Source of the DNA: Candidatus Brevibacterium intestinigallinarum
GTDB lineage: Bacteria; Actinomycetota; Actinomycetes; Actinomycetales; Brevibacteriaceae
DNA: 20,379 nt
Assembly (NCBI GenBank): GCA_019117325.1
Contig: DWZY01000268.1
Location: forward strand, 1 to 20,379
Direction: 5' to 3'
Shown here: positions 1 to 7,844 of the stretch, in pieces
Position numbering within the stretch: the stretch's first letter is position 1
How the letters are laid out: each line of letters starts with the position of its first letter
The notes under the pieces: model-generated
Databases searched by the model: none
Seen by the model: only the letters and a program-made list of their open reading frames with translations
What the model was told of the DNA's origin: nothing
Translations under genes and position numbers: made by a program

Positions 1-373
1 AGTACTCGTCGAGGGTCTCGCCCTTCCACGCGAACACCGGGACGCCCGTGGGGGCCTCCGGGGTGCCCCCGCCCACGACGATCGCCGCCGCGGCCTCGTC
101 CTGCGTCGAGAAGATGTTGCACGAGGCCCAGCGGACCTCCGCGCCCAGGTCCACGAGCGTCTCGATGAGGACGGCGGTCTGCACCGTCATGTGCAGGGAT
201 CCGGCGATCCGCGCGCCAGCCAGCGGACGGGCACCGGCGTACTCCTCGCGGAGGCTCATGAGGCCGGGCATCTCGCGCTCCGCCAGGCGGATCTGGTGGC
301 GGCCGGCGGCGGCCAGGGAGAGGTCTGCGACCCGGTGGTCGGCCTCGGTCAGCACTGCTGGGGTGTTCTGCAT
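1..373 (-). CDS. ahcY: S-adenosylhomocysteinase, N-terminal part (cut by window edge)
   Basis: This is the first ~124 codons of adenosylhomocysteinase, the cytosolic NAD-dependent enzyme that splits S-adenosylhomocysteine into adenosine and homocysteine and so recycles the by-product of methylation. The translation from ATG at 373 carries the family's N-terminal signature: a VADLSLA start, EMPGLMSLR, then LAGARIAGSLHMTVQTAVLIE and GAEVRWASCNIFSTQDEAAAA, ending at FAWKGETLDEY where the window stops. The ATG has a GAGGACA ribosome site about 8 nt upstream. It begins 52 bp after the manB stop on the same strand, so it is probably the third gene of a DUF3499-manB-ahcY operon. The gap is too short and unstructured for a SAM or SAH riboswitch. 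The catalytic and NAD-binding parts lie outside the window. Confidence 0.95.
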   Translation of the reverse strand, partial: MQNTPAVLTEADHRVADLSLAAAGRHQIRLAEREMPGLMSLREEYAGARPLAGARIAGSLHMTVQTAVLIETLVDLGAEVRWASCNIFSTQDEAAAAIVVGGGTPEAPTGVPVFAWKGETLDEY

Positions 374-425
374 GTCTCTGTCCTCGCGTCGGTGATGGGT
401 CGTCGGGGTGTCGGGCGGAGCGGGC

Positions 426-1877
426 TCACGCGCGCACGCGGGCCAGCACGGTCTCCGTGAGCTCCGCAGTCCGCCGGGGGTCGGGCGTCTCGCAGTTGAA
501 GCGGACCAGCGGCTCGGTGTTCGACTTCCGGACGTTGAGCCAGAAGTCCGAGCCCTCGAGCGAGACGCCGTCGAACCGGTCGACGGTGCCGGTGCCGAAC
601 TCGCCGGCCTCCGCGCGCGCCGCGATGTCTTCGAGCACCGCGTCGGGATCCGCGACCGTCGAGTTGATCTCTCCCGAGGCCGCATACCGCTCGCGGTGCG
701 TGATGAGCTGGGCCGCGGACTGGTCCGTCGCCGCGAGGATCGCGATGATGTGGCACGCGGCGAGGATCCCGGAGTCTGCGGAGTAGAAGTCGCGGAAGTA
801 GAAGTGCGCGGAGTGCTCGGCGGCGAAGACCGCGTCGTGCTCGCGCATGAGCCGCTTGATCCCGGAGTGTCCCACGGGGGTGCGCACCGCGCGTCCACCG
901 GATTCCTCGATCGTCTCCTCGACGATGCGGGAGGTCAGCAGGTTCCGGAGCACGACGGGGGTCTCCTCCCCCTCTGCCCGAGCACGCGCGATCTCGCGCT
1001 CGGCGACGAGCGCGCCCACGGCCGAGGGCGACAGGACGCTGCCCTCGCCGTCGATGAAGAAGCAGCGGTCCGCGTCGCCGTCGAAGGCCAGCCCCAGGTC
1101 CGCACCGTGCGCGCGGACGGCGGCCTGCGCGTCGACGAGGTTCGCGGGCTCCAGCGGATTCGCGGGGTGGTGGGGGAACGTGCCGTCGAGCTCCGTGTAG
1201 AGGCCGATGACCTCGACCGGGACCGGAGGCAGGTCCACGTCGGTGCCGAAGACCTCGCCCAGCAGCTTGCCGGCCATGCCGTTGCCGGCGTCCGCCACGA
1301 TCGTGAGCGCGCGGACGGGCTCCAGGCGGTCGAGGCCCGTGAGCTCCCGCAGACGGACCGCGAAGGCCCGCGCGAGGGACTGGGCCGACTCCTCGTCGAC
1401 AGGCGGGATGGGCCCCTGCGGCGCCGGGGCGTCGAGGGCGCTGGCGCGGATCGCGTCGAGGCCGTGTGCGCGGGAGACCCCGGTCGCGCCGGGGCCGCAC
1501 ACCTTGATCCCGTTGTAGCCGGCGGGGTTGTGGCTGGCCGTCACCATGAGTCCGGGCGCATCCCAGATGCCCGAGGCGAAGTAGAGCTGGTCGGTCGAGC
1601 ACAGTCCCACGAAGCGGACCCGCAGCCCTCCCGCCACGACGCCCGCAGCCGCCCAGCCGGCGAACCGCGGCGAGTCCGGGCGCATGTCGCAACCCACCAC
1701 GACCTCGGCGGCTCCCTGCGCGCCGAACACGCGAGCCGCTCCGTATCCCAGGGCGAAGAGGAGGTCGTCGTCCAGGTCCTCGCCCACGGTGCCCCGCAGG
1801 TCGTAGGCGCCCAGCACCCGCTCGAAGCGCGCGCGACGGCCGAGGTGCGCCTCCGGGGCGCGGGCGGGATCCGTCAT
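426..1877 (-). CDS. manB: Phosphomannomutase/phosphoglucomutase
   Basis: A 483-residue alpha-D-phosphohexomutase that interconverts mannose-6-phosphate and mannose-1-phosphate (possibly also glucose phosphates) in the cytosol, supplying GDP-mannose for envelope glycans. All four family motifs are visible: phosphoserine loop TASHNP at 113-118 (Ser115), metal loop DGDADR at 266-271, the sugar-binding AEHSAHFYFRDF at about 353-364, and the phosphate-binding RKSNTEP at 450-456. The sugar loop usually reads GEHS; here it is AEHS, a small change. Length is normal. The ATG overlaps the stop of the DUF3499 gene as ATGA, which implies translational coupling. Synteny with M. tuberculosis manB (Rv3257c) supports the call. 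Whether it prefers mannose or glucose cannot be read from sequence. Confidence 0.95.
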   Translation of the reverse strand: MTDPARAPEAHLGRRARFERVLGAYDLRGTVGEDLDDDLLFALGYGAARVFGAQGAAEVVVGCDMRPDSPRFAGWAAAGVVAGGLRVRFVGLCSTDQLYFASGIWDAPGLMVTASHNPAGYNGIKVCGPGATGVSRAHGLDAIRASALDAPAPQGPIPPVDEESAQSLARAFAVRLRELTGLDRLEPVRALTIVADAGNGMAGKLLGEVFGTDVDLPPVPVEVIGLYTELDGTFPHHPANPLEPANLVDAQAAVRAHGADLGLAFDGDADRCFFIDGEGSVLSPSAVGALVAEREIARARAEGEETPVVLRNLLTSRIVEETIEESGGRAVRTPVGHSGIKRLMREHDAVFAAEHSAHFYFRDFYSADSGILAACHIIAILAATDQSAAQLITHRERYAASGEINSTVADPDAVLEDIAARAEAGEFGTGTVDRFDGVSLEGSDFWLNVRKSNTEPLVRFNCETPDPRRTAELTETVLARVRA

Positions 1878-2227
1878 TCTCCGCTTCCGGACACGACGCG
1901 CAGGTGCCCGCGGCCGGGGCTCACGGGCGGCTGCTCCTGGGGAGCGGGCTGCGGCTTGGGGCGGGCGGCCTCGCGAACGGCGTCCGCGATCGCCAGCAGG
2001 TCATCGCGCGAGCGCTCGGGCTGCTCGTCACCGGGATCCAGCCGCAGCAGCTGCCAGTCGCGCGGTGCCGTCATCCGCTCCGCGTGCGCACGGCAGAGAT
2101 CGAGCGCTCCGGGCTCCGCGCGCAGGGCCAGCGGACCCACCACGACGGTCGCGTCCGCATGGACGTAGGTCATGGTGAAGCGGGCACTGACACCGCATCC
2201 GGCCTTGGCACACAGACGAACTGACAC
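1874..2227 (-). CDS. DUF3499 family small protein
   Basis: A 117-residue actinobacterial protein of unknown function, recognised as DUF3499 by the conserved block VRLCAKAGC, then TYVHADATVVVGPLALRAEP, then LDLCRAHAERMTAPRDW. Two cysteines four residues apart plus a later CRAH suggest a small metal site, an inference only. The last 45 residues are Pro/Gln/Gly-rich and probably disordered. I chose GTG at 2227 because the product then begins VSVRLC as in relatives, and because a TAGACT -10 box lies exactly 7 nt upstream, fitting a leaderless start; an in-frame TTG at 2245 would add six residues. The gene sits directly before manB with an ATGA overlap, the same order as Rv3258c-Rv3257c in mycobacteria. 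No function is assigned. Confidence 0.88.
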   Translation of the reverse strand: MSVRLCAKAGCGVSARFTMTYVHADATVVVGPLALRAEPGALDLCRAHAERMTAPRDWQLLRLDPGDEQPERSRDDLLAIADAVREAARPKPQPAPQEQPPVSPGRGHLRVVSGSGE

Positions 2228-2234
2228 ATCGGGC

Positions 2235-2240
2235 AGTCTA
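2235..2240 (-). promoter_or_regulatory. -10 box (TAGACT) of a leaderless promoter for the DUF3499-manB-ahcY operon
   Basis: TAGACT, reading on the minus strand, ends 7 nt before the GTG at 2227, the spacing at which transcription would start on the start codon. It fits the TANNNT consensus of actinobacterial housekeeping promoters. I see no clear -35 element and no Shine-Dalgarno sequence. Confidence 0.6.
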
Positions 2241-2322
2241 CCCAATCTGCTGCCGCCTCCGGGGACCGCGCCTCACGTCCGCGACCGCGCCCCGCATCCG
2301 TGCCCGCGCGTCACAGTGCGCC

Positions 2323-2328
2323 TAGACT
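2323..2328 (+). promoter_or_regulatory. -10 box (TAGACT) of a leaderless promoter for the zincin-family gene
   Basis: TAGACT followed by exactly 7 nt and then ATG at 2336, a mirror copy of the opposing promoter at 2235-2240. GGAG lies just before the ATG but with one base of spacing, too near to act as a ribosome site. Confidence 0.6.
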
Positions 2329-2335
2329 CCGGAGC

Positions 2336-2716
2336 ATGTCCCCCTCGCGCCGCCACGATCGCCACGGCCGCACTCCCCTGCTCCTCCGCGCGCCGGTGCC
2401 GGCGCAGCGCACGCGGGCGGAGTCGTTCGCGCTCCTGGCCGCCCGCCTCTTCGCGGACATCCGCGCCCGCGTCGACGGGACGCTCGACGATGTCGTGCTG
2501 ACGATCGACGACGTGCCGCCCCCGGACGCCGGGCTGGAGCTGGGCCGCGTCCTGCAGGCCGTCCCGGCCGCTCCCCCGACCCTCGTCCTCCACCGCCTGC
2601 CGATCGCGGACCGCTGCCGGGACGAGGAGGAGCTGGCCGATCTCATCGCGGACGTGCTGGCGGATCAGGCAGCGCTGCTGAGCGGCCTCGACCCGGACGA
2701 CCTGCGGCCGCGCTGA
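2336..2716 (+). CDS. Zincin-like metallopeptidase family protein, metal motif lost
   Basis: A 126-residue protein related to the small zincin-like family that follows DUF3499 in many actinobacteria (position of Rv3259). Family features are the basic RRHDRHGR start, the AQRTRAESFALLAARLF helix, the acidic VVLTIDDVPPP strand, VLHRLPIADRCRDEEELADLI and the ending LSGLDPDDL. In relatives the helix after DEEEL carries HExxH or a weaker HE-containing version. Here residues 104-112 read IADVLADQA, with neither the histidine nor the glutamate, so peptidase activity is unlikely if this alignment holds. I chose ATG at 2336 over an upstream ATG at 2300 because of the TAGACT box 7 nt before it and the match to relatives. 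It ends one base before the stop of the convergent DUF5719 gene. Its role is unknown. Confidence 0.82.
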   Translation: MSPSRRHDRHGRTPLLLRAPVPAQRTRAESFALLAARLFADIRARVDGTLDDVVLTIDDVPPPDAGLELGRVLQAVPAAPPTLVLHRLPIADRCRDEEELADLIADVLADQAALLSGLDPDDLRPR

Positions 2717-2717
2717 C

Positions 2718-4178
2718 TCAGCGCTCCAGCCGCACGTCCCGGTAGCCGATGCCCTCGGGGGCCGCGGGCAGCGACACCCCGCTGGCTCCGGCCTCGGTCC
2801 GCACGCCCACCGCGGCGAACGCGTCGCCGTCGGTGCCGCGCAGCTCCAGTGCGCGGGCGTCCCCGAAGTCCGTCAGCCCCAGGACGATCGCGCGGTCCCC
2901 GGCCAGGTCGTAGGCGTGCGGCTCGCGGCGCTGGCCGTCGCCCCCGATCGGCACGACCTCGATCGATCCCTGACCGGCCGCGACGACAAGGTCCCCCTCG
3001 AGCGGGCTCCCGTGCTGGTCGGTGGGCAGCGCGAGCATCCGTGCGGCTCCCACCGCCTCGGTGCCCCCGTACTGAGCGAGGTCCTCCCCCTCGGGCGTGT
3101 CGACCGTGACGGTGACGGAGGCGGACAGCTCGCCGTCGGCCTCCAGCACGATGTCGCCCGGCGAGATCTCGCCCAGGTCCAGGTCCGCCGTGCCGTGGGC
3201 CGGCACCGCGATGGATCCGTTCGCCAGCTGCATCGGCCCGTCCGCGCTGTGGGCTCCCAGCTGAGCGCTCACGGCCCGGTCCGAGGGGTTGGTGACTCGC
3301 AGCCGGGCCTGGCCGCCGGTCGCGACCGGGACGACCGTGCGGGCCTCAGCGGGGGCCTCGGCGACCGCGTGCTCGATCCCCAGCGGGGTGAGCCCGTCAC
3401 GGCGGGTGCGCTGGAGCACGGCGGAGATCCGGCCGTCCTCGGCCGTCACCTCCGCACCCAGCACCGCGGCCTCGGGGGCGAGCGCTCCCAGTACCACGGT
3501 CCGCATCGAGCGCGGCTGGACCGTCAGCTCGTCCTGGCCCGCGACGTCGACGGGCCCGCCCTCGCCCGTGAGCGCGATCCGCACCGTGACCGGCGCGTCG
3601 GTCGGGTTGCCGATGAGCAGGCGCGAGTCATCCCCCGTCAGCGTCGAGGCGCCGGAGAACACTGCGTGCGTGAGCGGCGCCTGGCACGTGAGCGCCGCGA
3701 GGCCCGCGAAGTCGCCGTCGTCCGCGGACGCGGTCTGGACCGCGGACAGCAGGACGGGGCTCTCGTCCGCCGGGGTGCCCTCGTATAACACTGGTGCACC
3801 CATCCCGTCGGCCCCCGTCACGAAGGGGTCGCCGGGCTCCGTCTGGAACAGCTGGTCCCCGTCCACCACCGAGGCCGTGATCCCGCCGGCGCCCTCCGAC
3901 CCGTCCGGAGCCGTCGACGTGATGCTCACGGCGCGCGCGACGGTCGTGGGCGCCTCGCCCACCTCGAACTCGTCGTCCGTCGCCGCCTGCTCCTGCGCGG
4001 AGAGGTCGAGGGGCCCCGGGCACAGCGCCGAGGTCGCCGTCGCCGGCAGGCGGATCTGCTCCGGGCCGCGCGAGCCGGACCCGCTGGGCAGCGGTGCGAC
4101 GAACGCGGTGATCGCGATGAGCACGCCGGGCACCGCGATGCCCACGGCGGTGGCGGTGGTGCGCGAGAACGCGTTCAT
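2718..4178 (-). CDS. DUF5719 family exported/membrane-anchored protein
   Basis: A 486-residue protein with one N-terminal hydrophobic segment (about residues 7-30, ending AFVAPLPSG) and no other membrane span, so most of it should lie outside the membrane as an anchored or secreted domain. The body is rich in Ala, Gly, Asp and Val with repeated beta-sandwich-like stretches, for example RLLIGNPTDAPVTVRIAL and ARLRVTNPSDRAVSAQLG, which look like internal copies of one strand pattern. Its composition and its place directly after the large glycosyltransferase identify it as DUF5719. I chose ATG at 4178, which overlaps the upstream stop as ATGA; a longer reading would begin inside the glycosyltransferase with an Arg-rich stretch. 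Function is not known; context suggests a partner of the glycosyltransferase in envelope glycan work. Confidence 0.85.
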   Translation of the reverse strand: MNAFSRTTATAVGIAVPGVLIAITAFVAPLPSGSGSRGPEQIRLPATATSALCPGPLDLSAQEQAATDDEFEVGEAPTTVARAVSITSTAPDGSEGAGGITASVVDGDQLFQTEPGDPFVTGADGMGAPVLYEGTPADESPVLLSAVQTASADDGDFAGLAALTCQAPLTHAVFSGASTLTGDDSRLLIGNPTDAPVTVRIALTGEGGPVDVAGQDELTVQPRSMRTVVLGALAPEAAVLGAEVTAEDGRISAVLQRTRRDGLTPLGIEHAVAEAPAEARTVVPVATGGQARLRVTNPSDRAVSAQLGAHSADGPMQLANGSIAVPAHGTADLDLGEISPGDIVLEADGELSASVTVTVDTPEGEDLAQYGGTEAVGAARMLALPTDQHGSPLEGDLVVAAGQGSIEVVPIGGDGQRREPHAYDLAGDRAIVLGLTDFGDARALELRGTDGDAFAAVGVRTEAGASGVSLPAAPEGIGYRDVRLER

Positions 4179-7100
4179 CGGCGGCCTCCTCGACCGATCG
4201 GGATCGCGACGACGGCGCTCACGAGGATGACGAGCCACCCGGCGATCACGGCGGCGCGGTACCAGAGGGGCGAGGCACTCAGCCGGACCGTCGTCTCGCC
4301 CGGCGGCAGCGTGTACGCCTGCGCCCAGCCGTCGACGGCCTCGGCCTGCGGGAGTGCGCGGCCGTCGACGTGCGCGGCGGTGACGCCCGTGCGCTCCGCC
4401 AGCACGAGGACGCGGTCGCCCGTGCCCTCCGGCACGCGCGCTTCACCGTCGACGACCTCGACGGGCGTGGACGTGCCGTCCGCGTCCAGGACGCGGGCGC
4501 GGGACACCTCCGCCGAGGCCGCAGTCGCCTCCTCGTCCGCCTCACCAGAGATCGGGTCCCCGTCCTCGTCCATGCCGGTCGCGGTCGTCACCTGCCACAG
4601 CAGGCCCTGGTCCGCGACGCCCAGGCGAGTGAGCCCGGTGGCGCCGGAGACGCTGCGGGCCGCCTCCTGCACTTCGTCGTCCTGGTCGCCCGCGAGGACG
4701 ACGAAGCCCACGCCCAGGTCCGCGAGTGCTGCGCCGGCGTCGCCGGAGCCCTCGCCGGTCAGGCGGCCCACGGCCTCGGCGAGTGCGGTGTCCGCGGCGT
4801 CCAGGGCGACGGGCCTGCGCTGCGGGCCGAAGCCGTGCAGCTGGCGGGCGTCCGTGATCGTCGAGGTCTCCAGCACCGTGCCGCCCGTCGCACCCCGGAG
4901 GCTGCCGGTCACCTCGCCGTTCACGACCTCGAGCACGAGGGTCCGCTGCCCCAGGGGGCCGGCGGCCCGCTCGCCCGCGAAGACGGGGAGGCGGTCGTCA
5001 CCGGAGCGGTGCACCTCGGTCCCGCCCACGGCCGCATCCAGCGACAGGGCGGCGACGACGAGCACGGCGGAGCCGGCCGCCGCGAGGATGACACCGCGGG
5101 AGCGCCGACGGGTGGGCAGCGCCGCGGCCGCGCTGCGGCGGCCGGGCGCCCGCACGAGGGAGCAGGCCAGCAGCCCGCACAGGCCCAGTGTGACAATCGC
5201 CAGGCCGGCTGCCGGCCAGGCGGCCACGAGGCGGTGCGCGGTGAGGCCGGACGCCGTCATCGTCTGCGCGATCGCCAGGCACAGCCCGGCGACGGTCAGA
5301 GCGGTCGAGCCCACGAGCAGGTCATCCGGGACGGACCGGCGGAAGTAGGCCGCACCGGCGGCCAGGACGAGCGGCAGGGACACGAGCAGGATGAGCCCGA
5401 TCCAGGGTGCGGCGGCGGTGCCGGCCAGCGCCTGGGAGACCGGGACCTCGGGCCAGCCCAGTGCCAGGATCCACGAACGGGCGACCGGGTAGGGCAGCAC
5501 CTCGCCGGAGTCGATGAGGAGCGCGTCCGGCTGGCGGACGGCGGCGACCAGCCAGGGGCCCGCGAGAGCCAGCGGCGGCAGCACGGTCCACAGGAGGCGG
5601 GGCGCGTGCAGCCGCACGGCGAGGACCAGGACGAGGACGACCCCCGGCACCAGGAGCACCGGCATGCCGGCCGCGACGACGGTCAGGAGCAGGCCCGCGG
5701 CGGCCGCAGCCTCGACGGACCGGCGAGTGACGGCGGAGTGCAGCGCGCGGACCAGCACCGGCAGGGCGAGCCATGCGAGCACGGCGCCCACGCGCCCCTC
5801 GACGAGGGAGACAACGAGGGTGGGCGACGCGGCCCACACGAGCGCCAGCAGCGCGCGGATGCCGGACCGGGTCGTGAGCCTGCCGGTGCACCCGTAAGCG
5901 AGCAGGGCCGCAGCCGGCAGAGCGGCCAGGAGGAGGACGCGCACGGCCGTGTCGAGGCTGCCCAGGAACGGCAGGGACCAGACGAGGAGGACGCTCAGCA
6001 GCGGATCCGCGGGCGCGCGCGAGCCCAGGCCCGCGTCATCGCGCAGACTGAGGATGCGGTCGAGCACCTGTCCGGCGGTCACGTCCAGGCGGGGCAGTGC
6101 GCCGCCCGTGAGCGTGCCCGGCCCCAGCAGGCGCCAGCCGATGAGCGCGGCGGCTGCGACGGTGAGGAGGAGGACTCCGGTGAGGGGGTGCAGCAGGAGG
6201 CTGCGGCGGGGGCCCACGTCGATGCCGGAGAACGCCTGCAGCTCCTCGCCGGTGTTGAGGGCCTCCTCCGCGCCGCCGGGCGAGGCCGGGTCGAGGTCCG
6301 GTCCCGCGCTGCCGCGGGTCCACCAGGCCGCGGTCCCGTCCGCGCCGGTCTCGCGCAGCTCGCGCCGGGCCGTGTCGAGCTGGGGACGTGTGGCCAGCAG
6401 CGCAGGTGCTGATTCGGTCATCGGGGCCAGGCGGCGCAGCGGCGCGACGGCGCGCGCGTCCGCGCCCACGTGCCAGGCCGCGGACAGCCATCGTCCAGCC
6501 CCGCGCACATCATTCGCCAACAGCCGGCCCAGGGCGGACACGACGGCCGTCAGCCACAGCAGGAGCGCCGTGCGCGACGCATGTGCAGGACGGATGGTCG
6601 CCAGGCGGTAGCGGTGCTCGCCGCGGACGTCCGCGGCGGCGCGGGGAGGGCGCGGCGAGGACAGCAGTGCGCGGGCGGTCGCGGCGGGGACGACGACCTC
6701 GGCCCGGGGTGCCAGCACCACGCGGTAGCCCGCGGCGCGCACGCGGCGGGAGTACTCGATCCCCCGGTACGCGGTGGGCAGGGAGGCCGCGGGGGCGCCA
6801 GCGGCCCGGACCGCGTCCGCAGAGACGAGCACGCCGGGAGGGTCGACGGCGTAGACGTCCTCGGTGCGGCCGAACTGGCCCTGATCGACCTCGCCCGGTG
6901 AGACGGGATTGACCCGCTGGCCCGCGGCGGTCGTCGTCACGCCGGCGGACACGAGGCGGTCGGAGTCGGACACCTGCAGGCGCGGCCCTACGAGGCCCAC
7001 CGCGTCGCCGGAGCCCGCGATGTCGAGCAGGCGGGCGAGGGCATCCGGGGCGGGCCGATCGTGTGGGCCCAGCAGCCAGATCCACTGGGCGCCCGACTCG

Positions 7101-7243
7101 AGCGCCTCCGTGATCGCGTCGCCCACTCCGGCCGGAGATACCCGCAGGATGGACGAGACCCCCGGCATGCCCGTCGCACGACGGGCACCCCGGAGGTCCG
7201 CACCGTCATCGGTCGCGATGACGGCGGTGACGCGTACGCTCAC
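4175..7243 (-). CDS. Family 2 glycosyltransferase fused to a large polytopic membrane domain
   Basis: A 1022-residue protein. Residues 1-215 resemble a GT-A family 2 domain (SVRVTAVIATDDG start, WIWLLGPHDRPAPDALARLL, VGLVGPRL, GVLVSADAVRAAG, GIEYSRRVRAAGYRVVLAP). A first membrane helix lies at about 224-243, another at 348-370, then a polytopic region at about 415-740, an extracytoplasmic part at about 741-995 and a last helix at about 996-1016. It probably adds a sugar to an envelope glycan or lipid carrier at the membrane; donor and acceptor are unknown. The motif that is usually HDD in relatives reads HDR at 61-63, so metal or donor binding may be altered. GTG at 7243 overlaps the whiB stop as GTGA, so translation is probably coupled to that regulator. 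This arrangement with whiB and DUF5719 recurs in actinobacteria. Confidence 0.85.
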   Translation of the reverse strand: MSVRVTAVIATDDGADLRGARRATGMPGVSSILRVSPAGVGDAITEALESGAQWIWLLGPHDRPAPDALARLLDIAGSGDAVGLVGPRLQVSDSDRLVSAGVTTTAAGQRVNPVSPGEVDQGQFGRTEDVYAVDPPGVLVSADAVRAAGAPAASLPTAYRGIEYSRRVRAAGYRVVLAPRAEVVVPAATARALLSSPRPPRAAADVRGEHRYRLATIRPAHASRTALLLWLTAVVSALGRLLANDVRGAGRWLSAAWHVGADARAVAPLRRLAPMTESAPALLATRPQLDTARRELRETGADGTAAWWTRGSAGPDLDPASPGGAEEALNTGEELQAFSGIDVGPRRSLLLHPLTGVLLLTVAAAALIGWRLLGPGTLTGGALPRLDVTAGQVLDRILSLRDDAGLGSRAPADPLLSVLLVWSLPFLGSLDTAVRVLLLAALPAAALLAYGCTGRLTTRSGIRALLALVWAASPTLVVSLVEGRVGAVLAWLALPVLVRALHSAVTRRSVEAAAAAGLLLTVVAAGMPVLLVPGVVLVLVLAVRLHAPRLLWTVLPPLALAGPWLVAAVRQPDALLIDSGEVLPYPVARSWILALGWPEVPVSQALAGTAAAPWIGLILLVSLPLVLAAGAAYFRRSVPDDLLVGSTALTVAGLCLAIAQTMTASGLTAHRLVAAWPAAGLAIVTLGLCGLLACSLVRAPGRRSAAAALPTRRRSRGVILAAAGSAVLVVAALSLDAAVGGTEVHRSGDDRLPVFAGERAAGPLGQRTLVLEVVNGEVTGSLRGATGGTVLETSTITDARQLHGFGPQRRPVALDAADTALAEAVGRLTGEGSGDAGAALADLGVGFVVLAGDQDDEVQEAARSVSGATGLTRLGVADQGLLWQVTTATGMDEDGDPISGEADEEATAASAEVSRARVLDADGTSTPVEVVDGEARVPEGTGDRVLVLAERTGVTAAHVDGRALPQAEAVDGWAQAYTLPPGETTVRLSASPLWYRAAVIAGWLVILVSAVVAIPIGRGGRR

Positions 7244-7707
7244 CCGGCCTGCTTCTTGATGCGTCGCCTTTCACGCTCAGAGAGCCCGCCCCAGATGCCG
7301 AACCGCTCGTCGTTCGCGAGCGCGTACTCGAGGCACTCCGCCTTCACGTCGCACGATGCGCAGACCTTCTTCGCCTCGCGCGTGGATCCGCCCTTCTCCG
7401 GGAAGAAGGCCTCCGGGTCCGTCTGCGCGCACAGTGCGTCGTCCTGCCATGCGAGGTCGCCGTCACCGGATCCTCCCAGCAGCAGCGACAGGGGCGAGAC
7501 CGCTTCCCCGCGGTCGCCCGTGGGCGCGTTGGGCGTCAGAGTGACCGGGTCGATGTCGAGGGGATCCGCCAGCGGCGCCCCCCCGGCTCCCGGGTCCACG
7601 TACCAATCGACGGCGGTCCTTTCGGAGACCCGCCTGCGCAGAGGTGCGACCGGCGCTTCCGACTGCGGTGCCGCACTCGATGCTGACCACTGATGTGCTG
7701 GTGTCAC
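7240..7707 (-). CDS. whiB2: WhiB2-type (WhmD) iron-sulfur transcriptional regulator
   Basis: A 155-residue Wbl protein. The four [4Fe-4S] cysteines are C93, C116, C119 and C125 in the C-X22-C-X2-C-X5-C pattern, followed by the GIWGG turn (137-141) and the basic tail SERERRRIKKQAG used for DNA or sigma-factor contact. Position next to the F420 ligase and near manB matches WhiB2 (WhmD, Rv3260c), a regulator tied to division and septation in mycobacteria and streptomycetes. About 85 residues precede the first cysteine, longer than most Wbl proteins and probably disordered. The GTG start has a strong GAGGGGGGAAG ribosome site. A TTGACG-N17-TGTAAT promoter lies upstream, with a LexA-like box and GACAC motifs around it. 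It heads an operon with the glycosyltransferase and DUF5719 genes. Confidence 0.93.
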   Translation of the reverse strand: MTPAHQWSASSAAPQSEAPVAPLRRRVSERTAVDWYVDPGAGGAPLADPLDIDPVTLTPNAPTGDRGEAVSPLSLLLGGSGDGDLAWQDDALCAQTDPEAFFPEKGGSTREAKKVCASCDVKAECLEYALANDERFGIWGGLSERERRRIKKQAG

Positions 7708-7771
7708 GTGTCTTCCCCCCTCATCGTCGTCGGCGGTGGGAATGGGTCCGCCGCCTCGGACTCATACTGGA

Positions 7772-7800
7772 ATTACACGCGTGTCATTCACTCCCGTCAA
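7772..7800 (-). promoter_or_regulatory. whiB2 promoter (TTGACG-N17-TGTAAT)
   Basis: On the minus strand the -35 TTGACG is at 7800-7795 and the -10 TGTAAT at 7777-7772, with an ideal 17-nt spacer. Transcription should start near 7765, giving a 5' leader of about 58 nt that ends in the strong ribosome site of whiB2. A GACAC pentamer, the minimal WhiA/WhiB motif known from Streptomyces, lies in the spacer at 7785-7781. Confidence 0.75.
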
Positions 7801-7828
7801 GCGGCCTCGGGGTACCCTAGGCCGTCAT

Positions 7829-7844
7829 TCGAACAGAGGTTCGA
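7829..7844. promoter_or_regulatory. Perfect LexA (SOS) box, TCGAAC-AGAG-GTTCGA
   Basis: The site TCGAACAGAGGTTCGA is an exact match to the TCGAAC-N4-GTTCGA LexA operator of mycobacteria and other Gram-positive bacteria. It begins 28 bp upstream of the -35 of whiB2 and lies about 155 bp before the cofE promoter. Being symmetric it could serve either gene, or an unseen promoter. LexA binding is inferred from the motif only. Confidence 0.6.

Noticed and set aside
374..425. A SAM or SAH riboswitch upstream of ahcY
   Set aside because: The gap to manB is only 52 bp, shows no stem-loop matching the known classes, and contains a normal ribosome site.
408..2168. A 586-codon plus-strand open frame
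   Set aside because: It lies antisense to manB and DUF3499, both of which carry clear family motifs; the translation is Arg/Gly/Ala-rich shadow sequence typical of high-GC DNA.
4370..6412. A 680-codon plus-strand open frame
   Set aside because: It is antisense to the glycosyltransferase gene and its product is Gln/Gly/Arg/Asp-rich with no family motif, so it is a codon-usage shadow.
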